From Nocardioides plantarum (GTDB taxonomy: Bacteria > Actinomycetota > Actinomycetes > Propionibacteriales > Nocardioidaceae), in the NCBI RefSeq assembly GCF_006346395.1, contig NZ_VDMS01000002.1, positions 124,001 through 188,000 of the forward strand: a stretch of 64,000 bases of DNA, written 5' to 3'. Position 1 is the stretch's first letter; the number at the start of each line of letters is the position of its first letter. A model generated the notes under the pieces. It searched no databases and had not been told where the DNA came from. It saw only the letters and a list, made by a program, of their open reading frames with translations. The translations under genes were made by a program, and so were the position numbers. Below, one piece after another: positions 19,404 to 27,489 of this stretch.

Positions 19404-20222
19404 TCAGACCCGCGAGGTGTCGCGGCTCATGCTCCACGCGGCGCCGGCCACGAAGACCACCAGCCACGCCACCGCGTTGGGCACGGCACCCCAGGCCAGG
19501 TCGCCCGTCAACGGGGCCCGGCTGATCTCGGCCACCCCGAACATCGGCGTCCACTCCGCGATCCGGTAGACCACCGAGCCCTCGTCCATCGGGATGAACA
19601 CGTTGCCGAGGAAGGCCAGGATGGCCAGCCCGGGCCCCAGCACCTGCATGGCGTTCTCACCGGGCACCAGGTAGCCCACGAACACCCCGAGCGCTGCGAA
19701 CACCAGCACGCACACCACGGTGAGTGCCGCGCACGCCAGCCACGTGCCGACCGCCATCGAGGGCTTGCCCTGCACCACGCCGACGAGGTTGACCGCGGCG
19801 ATGGCGACGCTGCCCAGGGCCAGGGCGACCAGCGCCTTCGTCACGACGTAGGCCGCCGGGTGCAGGGGCGTCAACCGCAGCTGCCGCGACCAGCCCAGCG
19901 CCCGCTCGGTGGCGACCGAGGCGCCGCCGGACGCGGCGATCAGCGCGGCGCCGTACAGGGCCATGGAGACCATGACGTAGGCGGCGACGTTGCCGTGGCC
20001 GTGCCCGTCGCCCACCGTGTCGTTCCAGTCGGACTGGCTGCCGAAGGACAGGAACAGCGCCGCGGGGAAGACCAGGCTGAAGAACAGGGTGCGCTTGTTG
20101 CGCAGCATGCGTCGCAGCTCCAGGCGCAGGACGGTCGGACTGAACCCGCCCAGCGGCGGGACGGTGCGGTCGGTCAGGGCGGTGGTCGTCGTGCTGGTCG
20201 TCGTGGTGGTCGTGGTCGTCAT
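19404..20222 (-). CDS. ABC transporter permease (ABC-2 type)
   Basis: 272 residues with six hydrophobic segments and the ABC-2 layout (LRLELRRMLRNKRTLFFSLVFPAALF near the N-terminus). It overlaps the ATPase stop by 4 bp and lies 20 bp upstream of the kinase gene, so ATPase, permease, kinase and regulator form one operon. The start has a run of threonines (eight Thr, one Ser, four Thr) encoded by a repetitive ACG/ACC tract at about 20180-20220. The tract lies before TM1 in the cytoplasm. Such exporters often move antimicrobial peptides or lipids; the substrate here is unknown. Confidence 0.88.
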   Translation of the reverse strand: MTTTTTTTTSTTTTALTDRTVPPLGGFSPTVLRLELRRMLRNKRTLFFSLVFPAALFLSFGSQSDWNDTVGDGHGHGNVAAYVMVSMALYGAALIAASGGASVATERALGWSRQLRLTPLHPAAYVVTKALVALALGSVAIAAVNLVGVVQGKPSMAVGTWLACAALTVVCVLVFAALGVFVGYLVPGENAMQVLGPGLAILAFLGNVFIPMDEGSVVYRIAEWTPMFGVAEISRAPLTGDLAWGAVPNAVAWLVVFVAGAAWSMSRDTSRV

Positions 20223-21169
20223 CGGGCACGCTCCGTGGTGAGGTCGAGGAAGGCGTCCTCGAGGCCACGCGCGGTGATCTCGAGGTCGTGGGCGGTGGTG
20301 TGGGTGTAGAGGTGACGGGCGACGGCGTCGCTGTCGGCGGCGCGGACCAGGACGTGCTCGCCGCGGACCTCGACCGACTCGACGCCGGGCAGGTCCCGCA
20401 ACGCCGCGAGGACGGCGGCCGACGGGCTCGGCAGGGTGGCGCGGACGACGCGCCCCGAGGCCAGGGCCCGGACCTCGGCGCTGGTGCCGTCGGCGACGAT
20501 GAGCCCCCCGCTCACGAGCACGATCCGATCGGCGTACTGGTCGGCCTCCTCGAGGTAGTGCGTCGCGAAGACCACGGTCCGACCGCGCTCGGCGTCACGG
20601 CGCACGGTGGACCAGAACGACCGCCGGGCCTCGACGTCCATCCCGGTCGTCGGCTCGTCGAGCAGCAGCAGCGCCGGGTCGGGCAGCAGGGCCAGCGCCA
20701 CGCGCAGGCGCTGCTGCTCGCCCCCGGAGCACTTGCCGACGACCCGGTCGGCGAGGGGGGTGATGCCGGCGTCCGCCATGACCTCCTCGACCGGCCGCGC
20801 GTGCGGGAAGAGGCTCGCGACGTACTGGACGGTCTCGCGCACCGTCAGGTCGGTGAGCAGGCCGCCGGACTGCATCACCGCGGACACGAGCCCTCGGGCC
20901 ACCGCGTCACGCGGGGGCAGGCCCAGGACCTCGACCGTGCCGCTGGTGGGGCGGCCCAGGCCCAGGACCAGGTCGAGGGTCGTGGTCTTCCCGGCCCCGT
21001 TGGGCCCGAGGAACGCCACGACCTCGCCGGGCTCGATGCGCAGGTCGATGCCGCGCACGGCCTGGACGGCGCCGAAGCTGCGGGTGATGCCGGACAGGAG
21101 CAGAGCGGGCGCCCCGGGCCCGGTGGCGGTGGGCCACCGGCCGGCGGCGAGGGTGCTGGTGGTCTTCAT
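20219..21169 (-). CDS. ABC transporter ATP-binding protein
   Basis: 316 residues. Walker A is LGPNGAGKTTT, the signature is GKCSGGEQQRLRVALAL (a CSGGE variant of LSGGQ), Walker B is PALLLLDEPTTGMD, and the H-loop is VVFATHYLEEAD. It is of the CcmA/DrrA-like class that pairs with ABC-2 permeases. First gene of an ATPase-permease-kinase-regulator operon, with ATGA overlap to the permease. Start is the ATG at 21167-21169; a small inverted repeat (TGACA-N2-TGTCA, 21229-21240) lies about 60 bp upstream. Confidence 0.93.
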   Translation of the reverse strand: MKTTSTLAAGRWPTATGPGAPALLLSGITRSFGAVQAVRGIDLRIEPGEVVAFLGPNGAGKTTTLDLVLGLGRPTSGTVEVLGLPPRDAVARGLVSAVMQSGGLLTDLTVRETVQYVASLFPHARPVEEVMADAGITPLADRVVGKCSGGEQQRLRVALALLPDPALLLLDEPTTGMDVEARRSFWSTVRRDAERGRTVVFATHYLEEADQYADRIVLVSGGLIVADGTSAEVRALASGRVVRATLPSPSAAVLAALRDLPGVESVEVRGEHVLVRAADSDAVARHLYTHTTAHDLEITARGLEDAFLDLTTERAR

Positions 21170-21228
21170 GCCTCCAGCGTGGCCGCCACGCCACCCCGCC
21201 GCCTCGGTCGCGCGTCACGGTCTCGGGG

Positions 21229-21240
21229 TGACAAATGTCA
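21229..21240. promoter_or_regulatory. Short inverted repeat upstream of the ABC/two-component operon
   Basis: TGACA-AA-TGTCA, arms of 5 bp with a 2-bp centre, lies between the parE stop (21269) and the ABC ATPase start (21169). LuxR-family response regulators bind such short dyads near promoters, so it could be the autoregulatory site of the operon. The match is short and could be chance. Confidence 0.3.
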
Positions 21241-21268
21241 GGGCCCCGCCCGCGCCGGGGCAGGACTC

Positions 21269-23332
21269 CTAGAAGTCGAGGTCGGCCTCGGTGAGCTGGC
21301 CGCCCGCGCCCACGATGAACTCCTTGCGCGGCGCGACCTCGGAGCCCATCAGCAGCTCGAAGACCGACGCGGCGAGGTCGGCGTCGTCGACGGTGAGCTT
21401 GCGCAGCGTACGACGACGGGGATCCATCGTGGTCTCGGCCAGCTGGTCGGCGTCCATCTCGCCGAGACCCTTGTAGCGCTGCACGGGGTCCTTCCAGCGG
21501 GTGTTCTTCTTCTTCAGCTCGGCCAGCTTTCGCTGCAGCTCGTCGTCGGAGTAGGTGTAGACGTACTTGTCCTGGCCCTTGCGGGGGTTGGCGATCTCGA
21601 TGCGGTGCAGCGGCGGCACCGCGGTGAAGACGCGACCCGACGAGATCAGGTCGGGCATGTACTTGAAGAACAGCGTGGCCAGCAGGCAGCGGATGTGGGC
21701 ACCGTCGGAGTCGGCGTCAGCCATGAAGATGATCCGGCCGTAACGCGCGGAGTCGAGGTCGAAGGTGCGTCCCGAGCCGGCCCCGACGACCTGGATGATC
21801 GAGGCGCACTCGGCGTTCTTGAGCATGTCGCCGACCGAGGCCTTCTGGACGTTGAGGATCTTGCCGCGGATGGGCAGCAGCGCCTGGAACTCGGAGTTGC
21901 GGGCGAGCTTGGCGGTGCCGAGCGCCGAGTCGCCCTCGACGATGAACAGCTCGGTGCGGTCGTTGTCGGCGGCACGGCAGTCGGCCAGCTTGGACGGCAG
22001 CGACGAGGACTCCAGGGCGTTCTTGCGACGCTGGGTCTCCTTGTGCTGACGCGCGGTGATGCGGGTGCGTGCGGCGCCGTAGACCTTGTCCATCAGCGGC
22101 CGGGACTGGCGCTTGTCGGCGGCCTTGGTCGAGGACAGGAACTCGGTGAAGTGCGCGGCCACGATCTTGCGCACCTCGGAGCGTACGGCGGGGGTGCCGA
22201 GGATCTCCTTGGTCTGGCCCTCGAACTGCGGCTCGGCCTGGCGCACCGTGACCACCGCGGTCATCCCCTCGAGGATGTCGGACTTCTCGATGTCGGGGTC
22301 GTTGACCTTGAGCACCTTGGCGGCCCGCATCGCCTCGTTGAACGGCTTGACGAGCGCCGCCTCGAACCCCGCGACGTGGGTGCCGCCCTTGGGGGTGGCG
22401 ATCACGTTGACGAACGAGCGGAGCTCGGTGTCGTAGCCGGTCCCCCAGCGCACCGCGATGTCGACGCCGAGGTCGCGGTCGACGTCCTGGGGGGTCATGT
22501 GGCCCTGGGCGTCGAGCATCGGCACCGTCTCGGTGAACGATCCCGAGCCCTGGATGCGGAGCACCTCGGTGACCGGCTCGTCCTTGGCGAGGTAGTCGGT
22601 GAACTCGGCGATGCCGCCGTCGTGGCGGAACTTCTCCTCGGTCGGGGTCTCGCCACGCAGGTCGCGGATCACCAGCTCGAGGCCGGGCACGATGAAGGAC
22701 GTCTGCCGGGCCCGTCCGACCAGCCCGTCGAGCTCGAAGACCGCGTCCTTGGTGAAGATCCGGCGGTCGGGCCAGAACCGGATCCGGGTGCCGGAGGCGT
22801 TCTTGGCGACCCGCTTGCCCTTGCGGGTCATCCCGCTCTGCTCGACGAACCCGGCCGTGGGGCCCTCGCCGTCGAAGACGCCGGCCGCGCCGTGTCGGAA
22901 GCTGATGCCCTGGCTCGCCGGCGCGCGGTCGACGTCGATGTCCATCCGCGCGGACAGCGCGTTGACCACCGAGAGCCCGACGCCGTGCAGGCCACCGGTG
23001 GCGACGTAGGACCCGCCGCCGAACTTGCCGCCGGCGTGGAGCTTGGTCGCGACGACCTCGACGCCGGGGAGCCCGGTCTTGGGCTCCTTGTCGATCGGGA
23101 TGCCACGGCCGTCGTCGTGGACCTCGGCCGACCCGTCGCGGTGCAGCGTCACCTCGACGCGGTGGGCGGCGCCGGCCAGCGCCTCGTCCACACCGTTGTC
23201 GATGATCTCCCACAGGCAGTGCATCAGCCCGCGCGTGTCGGTCGAGCCGATGTACATGCCCGGTCGCTTGCGGACGGCTTCGAGGCCCTCCAGCACGAGC
23301 AGGTGGGCGGCGTTGTAGGTGTTGTCGGCGAT
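21269..23332 (-). CDS. parE: DNA topoisomerase IV subunit B-type protein (second GyrB/ParE paralog)
   Basis: About 687 residues with the GHKL ATPase domain (VLEGLEAVRKRPGMYIGS, WEIIDNGVDEALAG, VHDDGRGIPID, GGLHGVGLSVVNALS) and the TOPRIM domain (FIVEGDSALG, MADADSDGAHIRCLL). It pairs with parC. The first in-frame ATG/GTG is at 23296 (VLEG), but the codons before it read TYNAAHLL, which is conserved in this family. No ATG, GTG or TTG precedes them before the TAG at 23384-23386. GGGAG lies 6 bases before an ATC at 23330-23332, giving IADNTYNAAHLL, so I place the start there as a non-canonical ATC codon. A GTG start at 23296 is the conservative alternative. Confidence 0.9.
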   Translation of the reverse strand: MADNTYNAAHLLVLEGLEAVRKRPGMYIGSTDTRGLMHCLWEIIDNGVDEALAGAAHRVEVTLHRDGSAEVHDDGRGIPIDKEPKTGLPGVEVVATKLHAGGKFGGGSYVATGGLHGVGLSVVNALSARMDIDVDRAPASQGISFRHGAAGVFDGEGPTAGFVEQSGMTRKGKRVAKNASGTRIRFWPDRRIFTKDAVFELDGLVGRARQTSFIVPGLELVIRDLRGETPTEEKFRHDGGIAEFTDYLAKDEPVTEVLRIQGSGSFTETVPMLDAQGHMTPQDVDRDLGVDIAVRWGTGYDTELRSFVNVIATPKGGTHVAGFEAALVKPFNEAMRAAKVLKVNDPDIEKSDILEGMTAVVTVRQAEPQFEGQTKEILGTPAVRSEVRKIVAAHFTEFLSSTKAADKRQSRPLMDKVYGAARTRITARQHKETQRRKNALESSSLPSKLADCRAADNDRTELFIVEGDSALGTAKLARNSEFQALLPIRGKILNVQKASVGDMLKNAECASIIQVVGAGSGRTFDLDSARYGRIIFMADADSDGAHIRCLLATLFFKYMPDLISSGRVFTAVPPLHRIEIANPRKGQDKYVYTYSDDELQRKLAELKKKNTRWKDPVQRYKGLGEMDADQLAETTMDPRRRTLRKLTVDDADLAASVFELLMGSEVAPRKEFIVGAGGQLTEADLDF

Positions 23333-23572
23333 CGTGTGCTCCCGGGGTGGTGCGCCGCGACGGTCGCCGCGGCACCCAGGAATCTACTAGCGACACGCCG
23401 TACGCCGGTGCAGGCACGCCCCGCCCGGTCGCGACACGATGGACCCACGCTCCACCGCTCGACACCGACAGATCCCCCCGGCAGCCAACGACGACGGCGT
23501 CCACGGCATGGAACCAGCCGGACGGGGCATACCCTGCACGACGGGATCGAGTGGTGTGCACCACGTCGAAGT
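23333..23572. other. Intergenic region between divergent parE and the DUF7455 gene
   Basis: No gene is visible in these 240 bases. The part next to parE contains GGGAG (reverse strand), which I read as the parE ribosome binding site. The right part leads into the SigR-type promoter of the DUF7455 gene. I could not identify a convincing housekeeping promoter for parE. Confidence 0.4.
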
Positions 23573-23599
23573 GGGAATCTTGGTTCCGCTGGCTACGTT
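23573..23599 (+). promoter_or_regulatory. SigR/SigH-type promoter (GGGAAT-N18-GTT)
   Basis: GGGAAT at 23573-23578, exactly 18 bases, then GTT at 23597-23599. This equals the consensus described for Streptomyces SigR (thiol-oxidative stress sigma factor). The predicted transcript would start around 23606, about 30 bases before the GTG of the DUF7455 gene. No other promoter is evident for that gene. Confidence 0.65.
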
Positions 23600-23635
23600 G
23601 GACACAGCACCGACGAGATGAGAAGAGGCCACCAA

Positions 23636-23860
23636 GTGACGACTGCAACCGCCCCCAGCACCACGATGACTGCTGAGGACCGCTGCGACCGCTGCGGCGC
23701 CCAGGCCTACCTCCGGGTGGAGCTCCAGAGCGGTGGCGAGCTGCTCTTCTGCGCTCACCACGCCCGCGAGCACGGAGACAAGCTCAAGCAGATCGCAGCC
23801 AGCGTGGTCGACGAGACCCACAAGCTCGGCGCGACGCCCAGCAAGCCCGCGGACGACTGA
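23636..23860 (+). CDS. DUF7455-type small zinc-binding protein
   Basis: 74 residues from a GTG with AGAAGAGG about 9 bases upstream. It has a treble-clef/zinc-ribbon-like pattern: CDRCGAQAYLRV and then LLFCAHHAREH, giving CxxC...CxHH as likely zinc ligands. I recognise the small actinobacterial DUF7455 family found next to parE and the primary sigma gene. Function unknown. The SigR-type promoter upstream and its thiol ligands fit a protein made during disulfide or heat stress, which is inference. A strong hairpin terminator follows 40 bp downstream. Confidence 0.88.
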   Translation: MTTATAPSTTMTAEDRCDRCGAQAYLRVELQSGGELLFCAHHAREHGDKLKQIAASVVDETHKLGATPSKPADD

Positions 23861-23900
23861 CGACTGACGAACAGCTGGCTCGCGACTGAGCCAGGACGAT

Positions 23901-23930
23901 GACGGCCCCGGACCTCGGTCCGGGGCCGTC
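23901..23930 (+). terminator. Hairpin terminator after the DUF7455 gene
   Basis: A perfect 13-bp GC-rich stem with a 4-base CTCG loop lies 40 bp after the DUF7455 stop. No T-run follows, as is usual for actinobacterial terminators. It isolates the small gene from the EamA transporter gene downstream. Confidence 0.75.
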
Positions 23931-24001
23931 GTGCGTCTCGACCACGACAGCACCGGGGGCACCGGCGGACCCGGTGGCCGCGATGTGCCAGCCTCTCCCC
24001 C

Positions 24002-24838
24002 GTGGCCGTCCTGCTCTCGCTGTGCGCGGCGATCGCCTACGGCCTGTCCGACTTCGTCGGCGGCGTCGTCTCGCGCCGGGTCAGCCCGTGGACGATCGCC
24101 TTCACCTCCCAGGTCGGCGGCGGGCTGGTGGCCCTCGTCCTCGGCGTGGTCGTCGGTGGTGACCCCCGCCCGGTCGACGTGGGGTGGGCCGTCCTCGCCG
24201 GGGTCGGCAACGGCGTCGGGACGGCGTTCCTCTACCGCGGCCTGGCCGCCGGCCGGATGGGCGTGGTCGCACCGGTCTCCGGGGTGGGCGCCGCCCTGGT
24301 CCCCCTGGTGGTGGGGCTGACCACCGGCGAGCGCCCCGGGCTCCTGGCCTGGCTGGGGATCCTCGCGGCCCTGCCGGCGATCTGGCTGGTCGCCCGCGAG
24401 CCGGCCCCCGACGACCAGCCCGCGGTCAGCGCGGCCGGCCTGGTCGACGGCGTCCTGGCCGGCCTCGGCTTCGGCGTGCTGTTCGCGGCCCTCGGGCAGA
24501 TCCCGGAGGACTCCGGCTTCCTGCCGCTGGCCCTCAACAGCGTCGTGGGCGCCGGGGTCGTCGCCCTCGTGGCCACCGTGCTCGCGCAGCCCTGGGTGCC
24601 GCGGCAGCCGACGGCGTACGTCGGGCTCGTCAGCGGCGCACTCGGCTCGGCCGCGACCGGGCTGTTCCTGGTCGCCACCCAGACCGGCTACCTCACCGTG
24701 GCTGCCGTCATCACCTCGCTCTACCCGGCGTTCACGGTGCTGCTCGCCGCGCTGCTGCTGCGCGAGCGGATCCACCGAGACCAGGCCGTCGGCCTCGCGC
24801 TGTGCGCCGTCGCGGTCGGGCTGATCGCCGCCGCCTGA
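24002..24838 (+). CDS. EamA-family (DMT superfamily) transporter
   Basis: 278 residues with ten hydrophobic segments in two repeated halves, as in EamA/RhaT transporters. The N-terminus LLSLCAAIAYGLSDFVGGVV and the end of each half (GRMGVVAPVSGVGAALVPL; YLTVAAVITSLYPAFTVLLAALLLRERIHRDQ) carry the conserved helix and the Glu-Arg near the membrane exit. It may export or import small metabolites; the substrate is unknown. GTG start at 24002, no clear ribosome binding site. Confidence 0.9.
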   Translation: MAVLLSLCAAIAYGLSDFVGGVVSRRVSPWTIAFTSQVGGGLVALVLGVVVGGDPRPVDVGWAVLAGVGNGVGTAFLYRGLAAGRMGVVAPVSGVGAALVPLVVGLTTGERPGLLAWLGILAALPAIWLVAREPAPDDQPAVSAAGLVDGVLAGLGFGVLFAALGQIPEDSGFLPLALNSVVGAGVVALVATVLAQPWVPRQPTAYVGLVSGALGSAATGLFLVATQTGYLTVAAVITSLYPAFTVLLAALLLRERIHRDQAVGLALCAVAVGLIAAA

Positions 24839-24899
24839 GATCTACCGGTGTCGTCGCGACAGCAGGACGCGGACCTACCCTTGGCCCTAGCCTCGGCGC

Positions 24900-25385
24900 G
24901 TGACCACACGAGACGTCCTCACGATGGCCGCGATCGTCATCTCGGTCGCCGCGTTCGCCATCAACCTGATCAACCTCATCGACCGCCGCCGTCAGGACCG
25001 GCGCGACCTGTTCCTCAAGCTGCACGAGCGCCTCATCGACCCGGACCTGCAGAACGGCCGCCGACTGCTCTACCAGCGGGTCCACAACCAGGCCGACGCC
25101 GGTCGCCTACGTGAGGACCACCCGGACGACTACCAGCTGGTCAACCGCGCCCTGGCGATGTTCGACGTCTTCTCGCTCTACGTCGAGAAGGGGTACGTCG
25201 ACCGCGACGTCGCCCTCGAGGAGTGGGGCCACGTGATCGCCCGGGCGTGGTCACGCGCCCAGCACGTCATCGCGGACCGGGACCAGGACCAGACGTGGCA
25301 GGTGTGGCCCCACCTGCGCGCGTTCGCAGGAGAGGCCACGCGGTGGCACGAGGCGCACCGTCAGCCGCCCAGCTCCGGGCGTTGA
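24900..25385 (+). CDS. Membrane-anchored protein of unknown function
   Basis: 161 residues from a GTG at 24900. One N-terminal hydrophobic helix (MAAIVISVAAFAINLINLI) is followed by an arginine-rich cytoplasmic stretch (DRRRQDRRDLFLKLHERLI) and a soluble, mostly helical, tryptophan-rich domain (WGHVIARAWSRAQHVI, TWQVWPHLRAFAGEATRWHEAH). I do not recognise the family; the pattern of an anchor plus an HExLI-like helix resembles DUF4760-type proteins. It stands alone between the EamA gene and the catabolic cluster, with which it converges. A weak 5-bp hairpin (GGTCC-GGGA-GGACC, 25390-25403) lies between. Confidence 0.7.
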   Translation: MTTRDVLTMAAIVISVAAFAINLINLIDRRRQDRRDLFLKLHERLIDPDLQNGRRLLYQRVHNQADAGRLREDHPDDYQLVNRALAMFDVFSLYVEKGYVDRDVALEEWGHVIARAWSRAQHVIADRDQDQTWQVWPHLRAFAGEATRWHEAHRQPPSSGR

Positions 25386-25403
25386 CGGCGGTCCGGGAGG
25401 ACC

Positions 25404-26219
25404 CTAGGCCTGGGTGGGCCCATCATGGTCGATCGGCAGGTACTCGGCGGCGGCCTCGACCTGGGTGAAGATGCGGGACGCGATCGGGGTGCGCATCTCC
25501 TCGGCAAGCTGACCGAGGAGGCCTGCGCAGCGGGCTAGCAGGACGACCCCGCGGAGCATGGGCAGTGGGACGTCGAGGTCGGCGAGCACGGCTCCGCAGG
25601 CGCCAGCGCCGTTAAGGGGTAGGCGCTTGCCGAGCACGTCGGGGGCGACGCGGCCCATCGCGGCGAACAGCGCCAGGTGGGGACCGTAGGTGCCGTGCTC
25701 CTGGGCAAGGGCGAGGAGCCTGGCGACGCGTGGGTCGCCGTTCTTGTGCAGGTGATGTCCGAGGCCGGGGACGAAGCCGCCAGCCTTGCGGCGCTGCTGG
25801 ATGGCACTGGTGGCAAGGGCGTCCCACCCGATGTCGTCGGTGGGGACCTGACCGTCGACGACGGCGAGGGCATCGGCGAGGAACGTGCCGGTGTCCTCGC
25901 TGACGCCGAGGAACCGCGACCCCCCGCCGAGCAGCCCGGCGGCGAGGGCGCCCTGGATGGCGTCCGGTGCGCTGAGCCACGTCAGACGGGCCGCGATCGC
26001 AGTGGGGGTGAACCCGTGGTCGGCGAGCGCGACGAGGACGGCGTTGAACATGGCTGCTTGTCCCGCGGTCGGCTCGCGGAGGGTGATGAGCTGGTAGGCG
26101 AGGTCGCCGAAGTCGACCTTGCCGATGAGGTCTGCGGACAGGTCCCGGCCCATCAGGGAGATGGTGTCGACGGTGGAGACACCGAGCGATGTCGGGTATC
26201 CCTCGTGGTTGCTGCTCAT
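25404..26219 (-). CDS. Citrate-synthase-fold protein, citryl-CoA lyase-like
   Basis: 271 residues. The central GGFVPGLGHHLHKNGDPRVARL is the conserved citrate synthase block with the oxaloacetate-binding His. The other two catalytic positions differ. Where citrate synthase has a His in its GPLHGGAN-like loop, this protein has GLLGGGSRFLG. Where it has Asp in an NVDxxSG-like loop, this has LPLNGAGACGAVLADL. It therefore probably does not make citrate. Such proteins are annotated as citryl-CoA lyase and occur with class III CoA-transferases in catabolic clusters. A likely role is carbon-carbon cleavage of a CoA thioester made by the preceding gene, with which it overlaps by 4 bp (ATGA). Last gene of the operon. 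Confidence 0.8.
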   Translation of the reverse strand: MSSNHEGYPTSLGVSTVDTISLMGRDLSADLIGKVDFGDLAYQLITLREPTAGQAAMFNAVLVALADHGFTPTAIAARLTWLSAPDAIQGALAAGLLGGGSRFLGVSEDTGTFLADALAVVDGQVPTDDIGWDALATSAIQQRRKAGGFVPGLGHHLHKNGDPRVARLLALAQEHGTYGPHLALFAAMGRVAPDVLGKRLPLNGAGACGAVLADLDVPLPMLRGVVLLARCAGLLGQLAEEMRTPIASRIFTQVEAAAEYLPIDHDGPTQA

Positions 26220-27436
26220 GCGAACTCTCCGGTGTTGTCGTTGATCCAGGAGCGGACGTGGTCGCTGTCGGCGCCGAGCGTGGGGGGCGGTAGGTCGTAG
26301 CGCAGCGACGAGCGGGAGAACCCGATCGGGTTGCGCACGAGGGGTACGGCGGTGGTGCCGGTGCCAACCTCTACGACCGGCTCCAGGCCGAGACTGGCGG
26401 CGAACTCGACGCCTTCCTGCACGGTGTTGATGGGCCCGGCGGGCAGCCCGGCACCGGTGAGGAGGTCGAACCACTCGGCGCGGGTGTGCTCCTTGAGCAG
26501 CGCCTCGAGCACGGGCTTGAGGGCGTCGCGGTTCTCGGTGCGGTCGGCGACCGTCGCGTACCGGGGGTCGTCGGCGAGCTCGGGCCGACCGAGGACCTTG
26601 GCCAGGGCGGCGAACTGTCGGTCGTTGCCGGCGATGATGACCATCTCGCCGTCGGCGGTCTCGAGCGGCTCGTAGGGGAACAGGGATGGGTGGGCGTTGC
26701 CCATGCGGTGCGGGACGGCTCCGGCTGCGGCATAGGCGCCGGTGTGGTTGACGAGCCCCGACAGCGCGGAGGAGAGCAGGTTGACCTCGATGTGCTGCCC
26801 GCGGCCGGACTGGTGGCGCTCGTTGAGGGCGGCCAGGGTGCCGATGAGCGCGTGCATGCCCGTCATCACGTCGAAGACCGAGATGCCTGCGCGGTACGGG
26901 GGGCCGTCAGGCGACCCGGTGAGGCTCATCAGCCCCGACATGGCCTGGACCATGAGGTCGTAGCCGGGCAGGTGCGCGCCGCCGCCGGTCCCGAAGCCGC
27001 TGATGGAGGTGTAGATGACCTTTGGGTTGCTTGCCGCGACGCTGTCGTAGTCCAGCTGGTACTTGTCCAGCCCGCCAGGCTTGAAGTTCTCGATCACGAC
27101 GTCGGCTCGGTCGGCGAGGCGTCGGGCCACGGCGGCATCGTCGGGGTCCTTGAGGTCCAGGGTGATGGACCGCTTGTTGCGGTTGATGCTCAGGTAGTAG
27201 GTCGACACCTCGTCACGGGTGGGCGGCATCCAGTGGCGGGTGTCGTCGCCGCCGGGGCCCTCGACCTTGATGACGGTGGCGCCCATGTCGGCCAGCAGCA
27301 TGGTGGCGTAGGGGCCGGCGAGGACGCGGGAGAAGTCGGCGACGACCAGACCGTCGAGGGGCCCTCGCGGTCCGTTCGCGTGCTGATCACGCTGCTGGTC
27401 AGGCTGGTGATCGTGGGAGTTCGTGGTGTCGGACAT
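26216..27436 (-). CDS. Class III CoA-transferase (CaiB/BaiF family)
   Basis: 406 residues, the standard length. Family marks: GLVVADFSRVLAGPYATMLLADMGATVIKVE near the N-terminus, the catalytic Asp in PGYDLMVQAMSGLMS, and YRAGISVFDVMTGMHALIGTLAAL. It moves CoA between acyl groups, usually from succinyl-CoA or acetyl-CoA to a dicarboxylate or hydroxy acid. The ATGA overlap with the following citrate-synthase-fold gene implies that the CoA ester is the substrate of that protein. The first 25 residues form a His/Gln/Asp-rich unconserved tail (SHDHQPDQQRDQH). The dioxygenase gene lies 53 bp upstream. Confidence 0.9.
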   Translation of the reverse strand: MSDTTNSHDHQPDQQRDQHANGPRGPLDGLVVADFSRVLAGPYATMLLADMGATVIKVEGPGGDDTRHWMPPTRDEVSTYYLSINRNKRSITLDLKDPDDAAVARRLADRADVVIENFKPGGLDKYQLDYDSVAASNPKVIYTSISGFGTGGGAHLPGYDLMVQAMSGLMSLTGSPDGPPYRAGISVFDVMTGMHALIGTLAALNERHQSGRGQHIEVNLLSSALSGLVNHTGAYAAAGAVPHRMGNAHPSLFPYEPLETADGEMVIIAGNDRQFAALAKVLGRPELADDPRYATVADRTENRDALKPVLEALLKEHTRAEWFDLLTGAGLPAGPINTVQEGVEFAASLGLEPVVEVGTGTTAVPLVRNPIGFSRSSLRYDLPPPTLGADSDHVRSWINDNTGEFA

Positions 27437-27489
27437 GAGTCCTTCCGGGGGAGCTTTGGTAGCGATGGCGGTGGTCCCGGACGCTTGCC

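Noticed and set aside
20288..23860. A 1190-residue plus-strand frame over the ABC ATPase and parE
   Set aside because: Shadow of the minus-strand genes. Only its last 74 residues (DUF7455) are real, with their own promoter and ribosome binding site.
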